NCBI GenBank assembly: GCA_963576725.1
Contig: OY755241.1
Location: 33,110,853-33,174,852 of the forward strand
DNA from: Azorinus chamasolen
Taxonomy: Eukaryota; Mollusca; Bivalvia; Cardiida; Solecurtidae
DNA: 64,000 bases
Direction of reading: 5' to 3'
The notes beneath the pieces were generated by a model. The model saw only the letters and a program-made list of their open reading frames with translations. It ran no database searches and was not told the DNA's origin. Both the position numbers and the translations under genes were made by a program. Below are positions 25,001 through 31,177 of the stretch, in pieces. Position 1 is the first letter of the stretch, and every line of letters starts with the position of its first letter.

Positions 25001-28000
25001 GGAACCAGTCATGTTAAAAAAAAACATGGCTACGTTGTTTACAAGTTTCCCCGTAAGCAATTTCGATATGTACTTGCAGGATGTGTAATACTAAAATGAG
25101 AGAAATGACACTTATGGACAAGCGACAAAGGGGTTAAAGAATGACAAACAAGGCAATTAATTTGATCTGGCTTGCAATTATTACGGGCAATTTAGGTCAG
25201 AATGGTCTTTATAAATTAAAATACCAATCAGTATACACATAATACATGTCTCTATCATCATTACTCGAAAGTATGCTTCGTTACCTGCACCTGGTGTAGG
25301 TGGTCACCTGCTGTAAGCAGCCGAAGTGGCCACTTCCCCAGAGTGGCTGCTTACAGCAAATTGGACTGTACCTGAGTCTAGTACAAAGTAGCACAGTATA
25401 CAAAGCCCATGGGGACAAAAGAAGAATTTAAGTACATAATGCAATAGAAATGATGACATGATAAATATTAAATATTAGTCTTATCTGTATACGTTCAGAA
25501 GCAAACAAAGCAGACCATAATCAGAAAGCTCCTACAGGTGTACTGTTTGCAAAGGCATAGTAAGGCATATTTACGGAGTCAATGGTTAACCTATTTAATA
25601 ACTTACTTGTGATTTGTTCCTTCAGTCTGCACTGTATCTGAAGAAAGAATACAAACATATCCATACTGCGCTGCTCATCCGCTGACAGGCACAATGTTGT
25701 GTCTGGCGTGGTCACTTGAAACACATATGCTCTGTTCTTCATGTTTGTGATCTTCTCAACTCTAAAGCTAGGCCAAAGCTCCACTCTACCTGTTGACCAA
25801 AGATAACAAATTACAGTTGTTAACCTTTTATTGTATAGAGATGTCTTCTAACCTCTTTGCAGAGTAGACCCAGATCCGATAACTCCAGCAGGAGCCACTT
25901 GATCAGGGTCTACTGTATTTGCTTAACCCTTTCCTCCATAGGCTATTTTTAGATCCAACCTCTTTGAATGAATCTACCAAAAAGGAGCATTTACTAGAGA
26001 AAAGTAAAATTTTAGAATTTTGTAGTTTGAAACCATTGTAGGAGCAAATGCTCTATTTATCACAATGGTTTCAAGAAGTGGTTATTACAGGTGTAGAAAG
26101 GCGTATTTACGGAGGAAAGGGTTAAGGAATAATAAAGATCTGATTTCACGTTTTCTGAAATTGTCAAAAATGTTTGCTGTTCATGGACAATTATTAAAGT
26201 TCATGTACATCTATTATTTCTTACATGAATATTCATTAAGTAAAGAGTACAACTATGATGCTACTATGTAAATAAACTGATTTATTCTCAAACTGGAAAA
26301 ACAATCACATTAAGAATTTTAAAAAATCATCCTAAAACCAAAACAGTTTATGTACAATAATATGTAGTTTTAGATTAAATTGTTGATTAGAATCGAATTC
26401 TACAGTTGCTACTATGGTCAAATATTCCCTTGTTCATAATGCAGTTATAAAAACTGTTAACAGATATTCATGTCATTTTTTCTTATGTGCATATCCATCA
26501 GGAAAATGGTTAAATGCACACTGAAAATAGTACTAAAAGTGCTATACATACCTTTAGGACTAATGCTTTTCATTTTTGGTTTCTTGTTAAAAAATTCTAA
26601 AACTGGCTTATTCCCCAATCTTTTCAATATAAAGTATTTTTCTCTCCAAGGATTGGCCTTTCCCCAGAATATTGAACGACTCCTTCCAGTGTATTTGTAC
26701 ATGTAGTCCTGTGATAGAGACAAAATGTGATCTATAAATAAGCAGTTGGGGAAATTGAAATACAGTAAAACCCCGCTAATGCGACCACCTAAAAGAGGTA
26801 TAATTATGGGTGCTATATGCAGGTGGTAGCTTAATGCAGGGCAAAAGTAATGCAGAAAGCTCCTAGAGGAGCTTTCTGCATTACTTTTGCCCTACATTAA
26901 GCAACCACCTGTTTGTAAAGATCACCATGTTTACTTATTAAGTGGTCGCATTAGCGGGGTTCTACTGTACTTTTAATTCTTAATCTTCAATAATTAAAAC
27001 TTGATTATCCCCTGCTTTTATCATAATTTTTTAATTTCTTTACTTTTTCATACACTCTATTTAAAAATAGTCAAATATAATATCCCGTAAATTCTGGACC
27101 TCGGTATATTAACCCTTTCCCTTATATAAATTCTTTTTTACATGTTTGCTCCAGTAGGAGCCGTCTGATTAAAGTCTACTTAAATGCTCTTTGCTTATAT
27201 GACATGATATTTATCAGCTAATAAACATTAATGATCTCCAAAAGTATAAAGGAGTAGAACAAACGATTAGGCATTGTGGTGGCGACTATAATTTATTTGC
27301 CAATGTTTCAGCCACTCACTGGGTCTTCATCAGGTATCAATGATGTCACTATTTCTTACATCAATATTGAACAGGTTATTCTGGTAGTTGTAACTTGAAC
27401 ACTGTCATGGTAATTTGAAAGGTGTGGTACAATATGACTTGGGCTATAACTTTAGTATAACAGGGTAGGGGTTCTGAAATGTTTTGAAAGTTGACTTGTC
27501 CACGGACAAGTTAGCATTCAAAATCGACTTGTCCGTATCAAAATGTTACTTGCTAAGAGAGTAAACATATCATATATAAAATAACATGTATTTGCTTTTG
27601 TGAACTTAAAGTTTTAAACATCAATATGGTGCTAAAACAACAGTAAGCCTAAATCTAAGACATAAGAGACCATTCCTGCCTATTTGGAACCAGTCAAAAC
27701 GTTTTTTACTTTCATTTTGACACTTTGTCCAGAACAGATCCAGAAAACTGCTTTCTGAACCAGCAGTGTTTTGGTTGTCCACGGAAAAGGAAGATGCTCA
27801 GATCTGGTTGCCCAGGTTGGCAAATGGACAACACAGACAGTTAATTTTTTTAACACAGAAGTATAGATTAAAAATCAATTTAACCCTTTACTCCATGAAT
27901 ATTCATTTTTATACATGCATATGAACATGGGAAATTTTGGCCATGGCAGAAACTGTAGAGGCATACCAATATTATTTCATACACATTTACAAAACAGACC

Positions 28001-28915
28001 CTGATCAGACTACTCCTACAGGAGCCATCTGATCTGGTCAACTCTGTTTGCTAAGGAGTAAAAAGGCATATTTATGGAGTAAAGGGTTAAACCCTTTGAA
28101 AATGCACCTTTGTGCACGGCTCTGGTTACTGAGTGCTTATTATAACTAAGACCCAGGCACATGATATGTTCACCGGATTACCAATTATCCTACAAAGTTT
28201 CATAACTGTAAAACTGTTTCAAATGCTTATGGAAATAGCACAAAAAAAAAAAAAAATATTATGATGGAGAGAGACTGAATGACTAATGGACACTCTATTT
28301 TTCTTTTCTTTTTTCAAAAGTGGGATATCAAAGGGGAATGCTTTGAATAAGGGTAGACAATTAATAGATTCTGATCTGCAACTAAATTAGTAAAGTTGGA
28401 ATGTGAAGTCCAGTCAGGGTCTGCACTGTTTGTAGACAAACTAATGATATTAGACAAATGATTCTCCAAGTATGACACAGTCATCGCAACGTGAATTTAA
28501 TGAACACAACTGAGTATAATTTTCTTTCACTCTATTGTTTTTATTGTGACCCACAACCCATCAAATAAAACAGTGAGGTTAGATTGTCATGCATTTGTAT
28601 ATATGCCATCCGTGTTGCACATTAATTAGCACATGCAATTTTGAATCAGATGGCCATGTATATCACGCGATAAAGATGTGCAGGTGTTTCTTGTTTACAT
28701 CAACATGACCCAACCCTTTTCTGCACTTCCGGATGCTGTTTCGATGAAACTGGGACGGAGTAAAAACAGTAACTATGAGTATCAAACTAGTTGTGTGATT
28801 AGTTTACCAAATTGTGTACAACATGATCTACATTTAATCAATTTCATCATTTAATAAAGAAATAAATTGCAAAAATCAACAGAACCTCATAGATGACTTC
28901 TCCCATTGACGCCAT
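11871..28915 (-). CDS. PH-PTB docking adaptor (DOK/IRS-like), whole gene, 10 coding exons, 824 aa
   Basis: Join, minus strand: 28915-28886, 26708-26552, 25789-25607, 24021-23909, 22218-22015, 21265-21109, 19937-19862, 18637-18369, 14261-14198, 13092-11871. All introns are GT/AG and every junction keeps frame (2475 nt including TAA). Residues ~12-122 form a PH domain and ~124-229 an IRS-type PTB domain. The PTB part has the GQWPLKSIRSY strand, the EAGR turn and GDGLYIFNVELGEDA, closest to DOK proteins. The tail is Ser/Pro-rich, with an SH3-ligand run (RPPLPPP, exon 8), YxxM motifs at Y390, Y487 and Y519 (SH2 sites for PI3K p85 in this family) and a T-S-V end that fits class I PDZ ligands. Expected role: membrane-recruited scaffold phosphorylated by receptor tyrosine kinases. 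DOK versus IRS placement, and which DOK, needs a tree. Met4 is an alternative start. Confidence 0.85.
13145..13238. mobile_element. D fragment
   Basis: AGAGCCCTCTCATCTAGG then GACATTACTGACTCG and GAAAGGGTTAA. Confidence 0.6.
13368..13588 (+). mobile_element. B element
   Basis: TTAATTCTTTACTCC, core GGCTCCTGTAGGAACC, long arm to TATAGGGTT. Confidence 0.75.
13652..13882 (+). mobile_element. A element
   Basis: TTAACCCTTTCCTCC to GGAAGGGTTAA; stem with TATA centre. Confidence 0.85.
13988..14055. repeat. Isolated imperfect hairpin
   Basis: Arms CAAACAGTTTGAATCC and GGTCCAAACTGCTTG; resembles a stripped D/B core. Confidence 0.45.
14198..14261 (-). CDS. Docking adaptor exon 9
   Basis: Acceptor ttgtag, donor gtaagc, phase 1 to 2. 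Encodes SSVSSGAFSPSPSENIV then PPKY. Short, but it joins exons 8 and 10 in frame. Confidence 0.75.
14303..15977 (-). mobile_element. B2 element interrupted by a Helitron-like element
   Basis: Long arm 14303-14441 ends at the core border; core remnant and short arm resume at 15889 and end AAAGGTTAA. Confidence 0.75.
14442..15888 (-). mobile_element. Helitron-like element I1 with 152-bp minisatellite
   Basis: Read on the minus strand it starts TTATGCCCCCAAAGGCGGGC, then GTCCGTCC-type repeats, about 8-9 units of 152 bp, and ends GGGGGCATTTGTCAC, a short hairpin, CTCTTGTT. Each unit holds TGACCTTGACCTTTGACC. Frames in it are repeat artefacts. Confidence 0.7.
16021..16170. repeat. Near-perfect foldback palindrome, ~150 bp
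   Basis: Arms AAGAATTACTATGCTAGTAG / CTACTAGCATAGTAATTCTT, with an inner palindrome GTTAAATGC...GCATTTAAC at 16081-16110. Origin not recognised. Confidence 0.75.
16171..16583. other. Unassigned intron sequence
   Basis: Holds one TGACGTCA (16293-16300). The frame at 16201-16524 has no recognisable product. Confidence 0.3.
16584..17010 (+). mobile_element. B element with A near its right end
   Basis: GGCAAACAGAGTAGATCTGG core, long arm, interruption 16760-16974, then GAATATTCATAAGG. Confidence 0.6.
16760..16974 (-). mobile_element. A element
   Basis: TTAACCAATTCCCTCATAGG to GGAGGAAAGGGT; half of the stem is deleted. Confidence 0.75.
17200..18209. mobile_element. G element (larger pogo-like), copy 1
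   Basis: Shares several blocks in order with 24535-25371 (for example TATCACAGTTGCTTTTGCTT and CGATATGTACTTGCAG). Right end GGGCAGGTTAGACTGTA. A CAGTAAAACCTGTGTTAAGC end lies at 17552 inside it. No transposase frame. Confidence 0.55.
18215..18333 (-). mobile_element. B core and short arm
   Basis: AAACAGAGCAGACCCTGATC around GGCTCCTACAGGAGC, then AGTAAAGGATTAA. Confidence 0.7.
18369..18637 (-). CDS. Docking adaptor exon 8 (proline-rich, YLRM)
   Basis: Acceptor ttgcag, donor gtaagt, phase 2 to 1. Low-complexity Ser/Pro/Gln with RPPLPPP (SH3 ligand type) and, near its end, DTYLRM: a YxxM site at Y390. Confidence 0.85.
18735..19040. repeat. 45-bp tandem repeat, ~6 copies, derived from a C stem
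   Basis: Unit AAAGTAATGCAGAAAGCTCC plus GGAAGCTGCCTAATGCATAC. It is half of a C-family stem amplified head to tail; its long open frame is an artefact. Confidence 0.8.
19048..19302 (+). mobile_element. B element, diverged
   Basis: CCTTTACCTCTAGG, decayed core, long arm to AGTAAAGGAC. Confidence 0.65.
19317..19540 (-). mobile_element. B element, short core
   Basis: Long arm with ATGAATATTCATGTTAG, AAGCAAACAGAGCAGACC, then GGAAAGGGTTAA. Confidence 0.75.
19575..19822 (+). mobile_element. B element
   Basis: TTAACCCTTTCCCTTATG, perfect core around GGCTCCTGTAGGAGCC, long arm to GGAAAGGGTTAA. Confidence 0.85.
19862..19937 (-). CDS. Docking adaptor exon 7
   Basis: Acceptor ttccag, donor gtaagt, phase 1 to 2. 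A short basic/Ser linker (RPRPIVHTRLKSANSVG) with no domain. Supported by flanking splice sites and phase. Confidence 0.75.
19973..20214 (+). mobile_element. B element
   Basis: TTAACCCTTTACTCC, core GGTTCCTGTAGGAGCC, long arm to GGTTTAA. Confidence 0.8.
20251..20486. mobile_element. B-derived composite with a short arm at both ends
   Basis: Left short arm and start of a long arm (to ~20330) meet the inverted equivalent (AATCAGATCTATATCATAT), a core and a right short arm ending AAAGGGTTAA. Confidence 0.65.
20525..20770 (+). mobile_element. B element, left tip truncated
   Basis: CTTTTCACGCATTTGC, core GGTTCCTGTAGGAGCC, long arm to GGTTTAA. Confidence 0.75.
20799..21007. mobile_element. C1 element
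   Basis: TACAGTAAAACTCCGCTAAT to GCGGGGTTTTACTGTA; stem CAGAAAGCTCCTGTAGGAGC. Confidence 0.9.
21109..21265 (-). CDS. Docking adaptor exon 6 (unrecognised 52-aa segment)
   Basis: Acceptor tgtag, donor gtatgt, phase 0 to 1. The segment follows the PTB fold and contains acidic AEELEDYVLEAERLLGL, then DVRYIVNNNWNTDLVATL. It is predicted helical and vaguely UBA-like, but I do not recognise it. Confidence 0.75.
21300..22010. other. Intron 5 sequence, B core fragments at 21815-21985
   Basis: A short direct repeat with GAAAAATATTGTCT at 21317-21380. Two decayed B cores later. No exon seen. Confidence 0.4.
22015..22218 (-). CDS. Docking adaptor exon 5 (PTB core)
   Basis: Acceptor ttctag, donor gtaaaa, phase 0 to 0. 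Encodes GQWPLKSIRSY, QFSIEAGR and GDGLYIFNVELGEDAMI, then the closing helix DVLDRFVMANL. This is the diagnostic IRS-type PTB region. Confidence 0.9.
22258..22682 (+). mobile_element. B element interrupted by C1
   Basis: TTAACTCCTTACTCC and a decayed core, C1 at 22420-22628, then the end of the long arm. Confidence 0.7.
22420..22628. mobile_element. C1 element inside B, TA target
   Basis: TACAGTAAAACCCTGCTAAT to GCGGGGTTTCACTGTA; stem around AGCTCCTATAGGAGCT. Confidence 0.9.
22683..23275 (+). mobile_element. B element interrupted by a C3 pair
   Basis: CCCTTTAATTGACAC, core CAGCTCCTGTTGGAAC, long arm broken at 22853 and resumed at 23198. Confidence 0.6.
22853..23197. mobile_element. C3 tandem pair
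   Basis: Left unit TACAGTAAAACCCC to GGGGTTTCACTGTA (23038). A second unit lacking its left terminal repeat follows at once and ends TTTTACTGTA. Both carry the CTTTCTGCATGACTTTCACC stem arm. Confidence 0.8.
23636..23886 (+). mobile_element. B element
   Basis: TTAACCCTTTCCTTTATAC, core GGCTCCTGAAGGAGCC, long arm. Ends about 20 bp from the exon 4 donor. Confidence 0.8.
23909..24021 (-). CDS. Docking adaptor exon 4 (PTB start)
   Basis: Acceptor ctatag, donor gtaaga, phase 1 to 0. Encodes ELFTVEPENSEALRRIG, then HVSPFGVTLALQ, the first PTB strands. A B-family element begins about 20 bp past the donor. Confidence 0.85.
24060..24166 (+). mobile_element. B long-arm fragment
   Basis: ATTATAAAAATTCAGC to GTAAAGGGTTAA. 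Confidence 0.65.
24377..24534 (+). mobile_element. B left part, cut by a G element
   Basis: TAACCCTTTCCCTC, decayed core, and the long arm stops where G begins. Confidence 0.65.
24535..25371. mobile_element. G element (larger pogo-like), copy 2
   Basis: TACAGTCCAACCTGCTTCAG at left, AGCAAATTGGACTGTA at right; subterminal repeats with GCGGCCAC / GTGGCTGC. 837 bp, no transposase frame. Confidence 0.7.
25440..25590 (-). mobile_element. B fragment
   Basis: AAGCAAACAAAGCAGACC, partial core, short arm ending CAATGGTTAA. Confidence 0.6.
25607..25789 (-). CDS. Docking adaptor exon 3 (PH domain, second half)
   Basis: Acceptor caacag, donor gtaagt, phase 1 to 1. Contains ELWPSFRVEKI, then strands AYVFQVTT and TLCLSADEQ and the helix MDMFVFFLQIQCRL. 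This is a PH C-terminal half ending in its usual helix. Confidence 0.85.
25822..26250 (+). mobile_element. B element interrupted by A at TTAA
   Basis: Core ends TATTTGC at 25922 and the long arm GGAATAATAAAGATCTG resumes at 26126. Confidence 0.75.
25923..26125 (-). mobile_element. A element inside B
   Basis: TTAACCCTTTCCTCCATAGG to GGAAAGGGTTAA. The stem is shortened on its left side. Confidence 0.85.
26390..26513 (+). mobile_element. B long-arm fragment
   Basis: AATTCTACAGTTGCTACTAT to AAAATGGTTAA. Confidence 0.6.
26552..26708 (-). CDS. Docking adaptor exon 2 (PH domain, first half)
   Basis: Acceptor cacag, donor gtatgt; enters phase 0, leaves phase 1. Contains FWGKANPWREKYFILKR, the first PH strands with the conserved W and basic residues. 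Confidence 0.85.
26761..26969. mobile_element. C1 element
   Basis: TACAGTAAAACCCCGCTAAT to GCGGGGTTCTACTGTA; stem around AGCTCCTAGAGGAGCT. Confidence 0.9.
26970..27860. other. Intron 1 sequence; diverged B at 27109-27380
   Basis: TTAACCCTTTCCC then GCTCCAGTAGGAGCCGTC. About 100 bp near 27238-27340 (with AATGTTTCAGCCACTC) is foreign to B. 27380-27860 has nothing recognised. Confidence 0.45.
27879..28090 (-). mobile_element. B element
   Basis: TTAACCCTTTACTCCATG, core TACTCCTACAGGAGCC, TAAAGGGTTAA. Confidence 0.8.
28091..28880. other. Intron 1, proximal part
   Basis: Poly-A tract at 28242-28256 and a small core-like fragment near 28410-28440. No gene recognised. Confidence 0.35.
28886..28915 (-). 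CDS. Docking adaptor exon 1 (start codon)
   Basis: Encodes MASMGEVIYE and then donor gttctg, phase 0. The context aaaATGG is favourable. No earlier in-frame ATG with a splice-compatible frame was seen close by. Confidence 0.75.
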
Positions 28916-29076
28916 TTTCCTTTCGTAAACAAGTTAAGTTCGCTGACTAAATAGCATGTGAATACTCGAGTACAGTACTGAGTAGACGGTGCATGGCGCT
29001 CGCGTATAACGTGCACGGTGAATGTATCTGTTTTAAAATAGACTGTGACAGTCGTGACTCAACGCCTAAATGCTGT

Positions 29077-29318
29077 TTAATCCTTGCCCTGTTTTGTGTT
29101 TATTACAAATTTCACTACCTACTGAATATTCATGGACAAATTTTAGTTATAAATTAATTATGAAATAGATCTATGGAAACTGGAACATTGTGATAGCCAT
29201 TTTAGAAAGTATAGCAAAATCCATTAGAAAACAGAGCAGACCCTATAGGAGCCGTCTGATCTGGCTCTACTCTGTTTGCAGATTCGTGGAATGGGGTTTA
29301 TATGAGGGAAAGGGTTAA
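29077..29318 (-). mobile_element. B2 element in the intergenic region
   Basis: TTAATCCTTGCCCTG, short core with CCTATAGGAGCC, GGAAAGGGTTAA. Confidence 0.75.
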
Positions 29319-29745
29319 CCCTTGATATAATAAATATTCATGTTAGAAATTATGACACCATAAAGGTTAGTTAGCTGGATTTTTGTAATGACATAATAAT
29401 AGCATAGGCTCTATACATACATGTAGATCTATATATGTACGTAAATATTTGACATGGGTCGAAAATATTTTGTTGTACAACAAAAATATTAAGTATAGAT
29501 AGACGAAAACGGTTTATTTTGTATCGCAGGGGCATTTTTCAATATAAGATCAAATTGACAATCTGTGTTGCATTTTTTTTTATACATTGAACTCTTTCCA
29601 CATAGTTACGCCTTTTAACGCCCTTTCAAACAGAGTTGACCTAGATTAGATAGTTTCTGTATGACCCGGATTAGACAGCTTCTGTATATGTAGCCATGCA
29701 GTTCATTGCATAAATGGAAAAACGTTACTATTTATCATGTGCCCT
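29319..29745. other. B fragments and a dispersed repeat
   Basis: B long-arm piece 29319-29400; repeat shared with 10030-10150 at 29460-29580; B left piece 29587-29690. Confidence 0.4.
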
Positions 29746-29840
29746 ATCTATAACACGTGACATGTCTACCTATAACACGTGACCTGCTCATCTATAGCAC
29801 GTGAGTCGACCTGCTTACCTATAACACGTGACCTGTCTTC
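29746..29840. promoter_or_regulatory. Four CACGTG E-boxes in a short tandem array
   Basis: CACGTG at 29754, 29776, 29798 and 29825, each within a degenerate unit reading TATAACACGTGACCTG. Spacing is 22, 22 and 27 bp. bHLH-ZIP factors (USF, MYC/MAX, TFE) bind this core. Confidence 0.5.
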
Positions 29841-30544
29841 CTAAAAATGTATTGTCATTTTGAATGTTGTTTTCTCGTATTTTATATACTAAATGAGTAT
29901 ATACAGTCAGAGGCATCTGTACGTTCTGTACATATGCCATACATGTGTGTGTCTGTGTAGGCATACGTACTACTACTAACGTTACCAGAGACCTAGCTAT
30001 ATGTCCCTGCGGTAACCCTATATATAACTATTACACAGACAATCTAACTATGAGTCTCAGGAATGGATCCACAACTCGATTTGATATTTTCCCCCACTTT
30101 ATTGTAAAGAAAATATATCAAGATCTGTGCGAAGTTGTTGTTGTTCCACTTAATTAGAACTGGCTGATGTCTACGTTAATTTTATGAATTTGTGTAAGGC
30201 GCGGATACATATAATCACCTATACAGTTTGTACAGAAAAGCCAGATTGTTTGATCGTCTCTGAAATAATAATGTTTGATGTAAACGAATTTATTTAAGGT
30301 ATGAGTTTTAACCCAGCAACATAGTCAAGTTGCTTGAATAACTGCCAATAATACGCGAAAGCGGAGTTGGACAGTATCTATCTATAGATGGATAGATACC
30401 GGATTTTAGACTTAGAACTTCCTGCAGACGAAATATTGCGTTGGCCAGAGACGTATATAAATGTCTCTGCTTTGGCATAAAAATGCATGTACTAAAGAAT
30501 GAATGAAGTATTTACTACATGCCTTTATCTAAAAGTGAAATGTA
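29841..30544. other. Intergenic sequence, no gene seen
   Basis: A small palindrome GTATCTATCT/AGATGGATAGATAC at 30373-30400. The frame at 29945-30157 is not recognisable. Confidence 0.3.
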
Positions 30545-30774
30545 TTAACCCTTTCCTCCATAAATACGCCTTTCTACGCCTCTGTAATAGTCACTTCTTG
30601 AAACCATTGTGATAAATAGAGCATTTGCTCCTATAGGAGCAAATGCTCTATTTATCACAATGGTTTCAATACTACACAATTCTAACATTTTCCTTTTCTC
30701 TAGTTAATGCTCCTTATATGCTAGATTCATTCAAAGAGGTTGTGTCTAAAAATAGCATAATGGGGGTGGGTAAC
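30545..30774 (+). mobile_element. A element upstream of the NPDC1-like gene
   Basis: TTAACCCTTTCCTCC, perfect stem with TATA centre; right end degraded to GGTGGGTAA. Lies ~320 bp before the start codon. Confidence 0.85.
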
Positions 30775-31095
30775 CATTACTAAATAAATCAAACAATAGA
30801 TCTGCGTGTAACTTACACTTGGATTGAAGGCACGATCTTGGATTGATCCATTTAAATGGATCGACGGCAAATAATTGACATTAGGGTTAGCATAAGAACA
30901 CGTAAATTATTTTAGACTGGTTCTCGATAAACTGTGATAAATGTCCTCGAGCGATATACTATTTAGACTATCAGTCTAATACATACATTTGACGTCAACA
31001 AACAGTTCTGTGAAAACAACAGATTGACATGGATGTAGTTTCTAAAGGAGATAAAAAATGTGACTTTTAAAACGCCAGCAAAGGAGCTTAACAAC

Positions 31096-31177
31096 ATGCT
31101 CTTGCTGCCATTTCTTGCAGGACTTTCTTTAGTCCTACACGGAACTAACAGTTACGCTGTCGGAGTACATACTCGAG
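31096..31177 (+). CDS. NPDC1-like exon 1, signal peptide
   Basis: ATG with a 15-residue hydrophobic core, then GTNSYAVGVHTR; donor gtaaag, phase 1. Likely cleavage near HGTNSYA. Confidence 0.7.

Larger units (their letters stand above)
28916..31095. promoter_or_regulatory. Divergent intergenic region between the two genes
   Basis: About 2.2 kb separates the two start codons. It holds a CpG-bearing stretch just upstream of the adaptor ATG (28970-29030), a B2 element, a CACGTG cluster and an A element. No TATA box was confidently placed. Confidence 0.45.
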
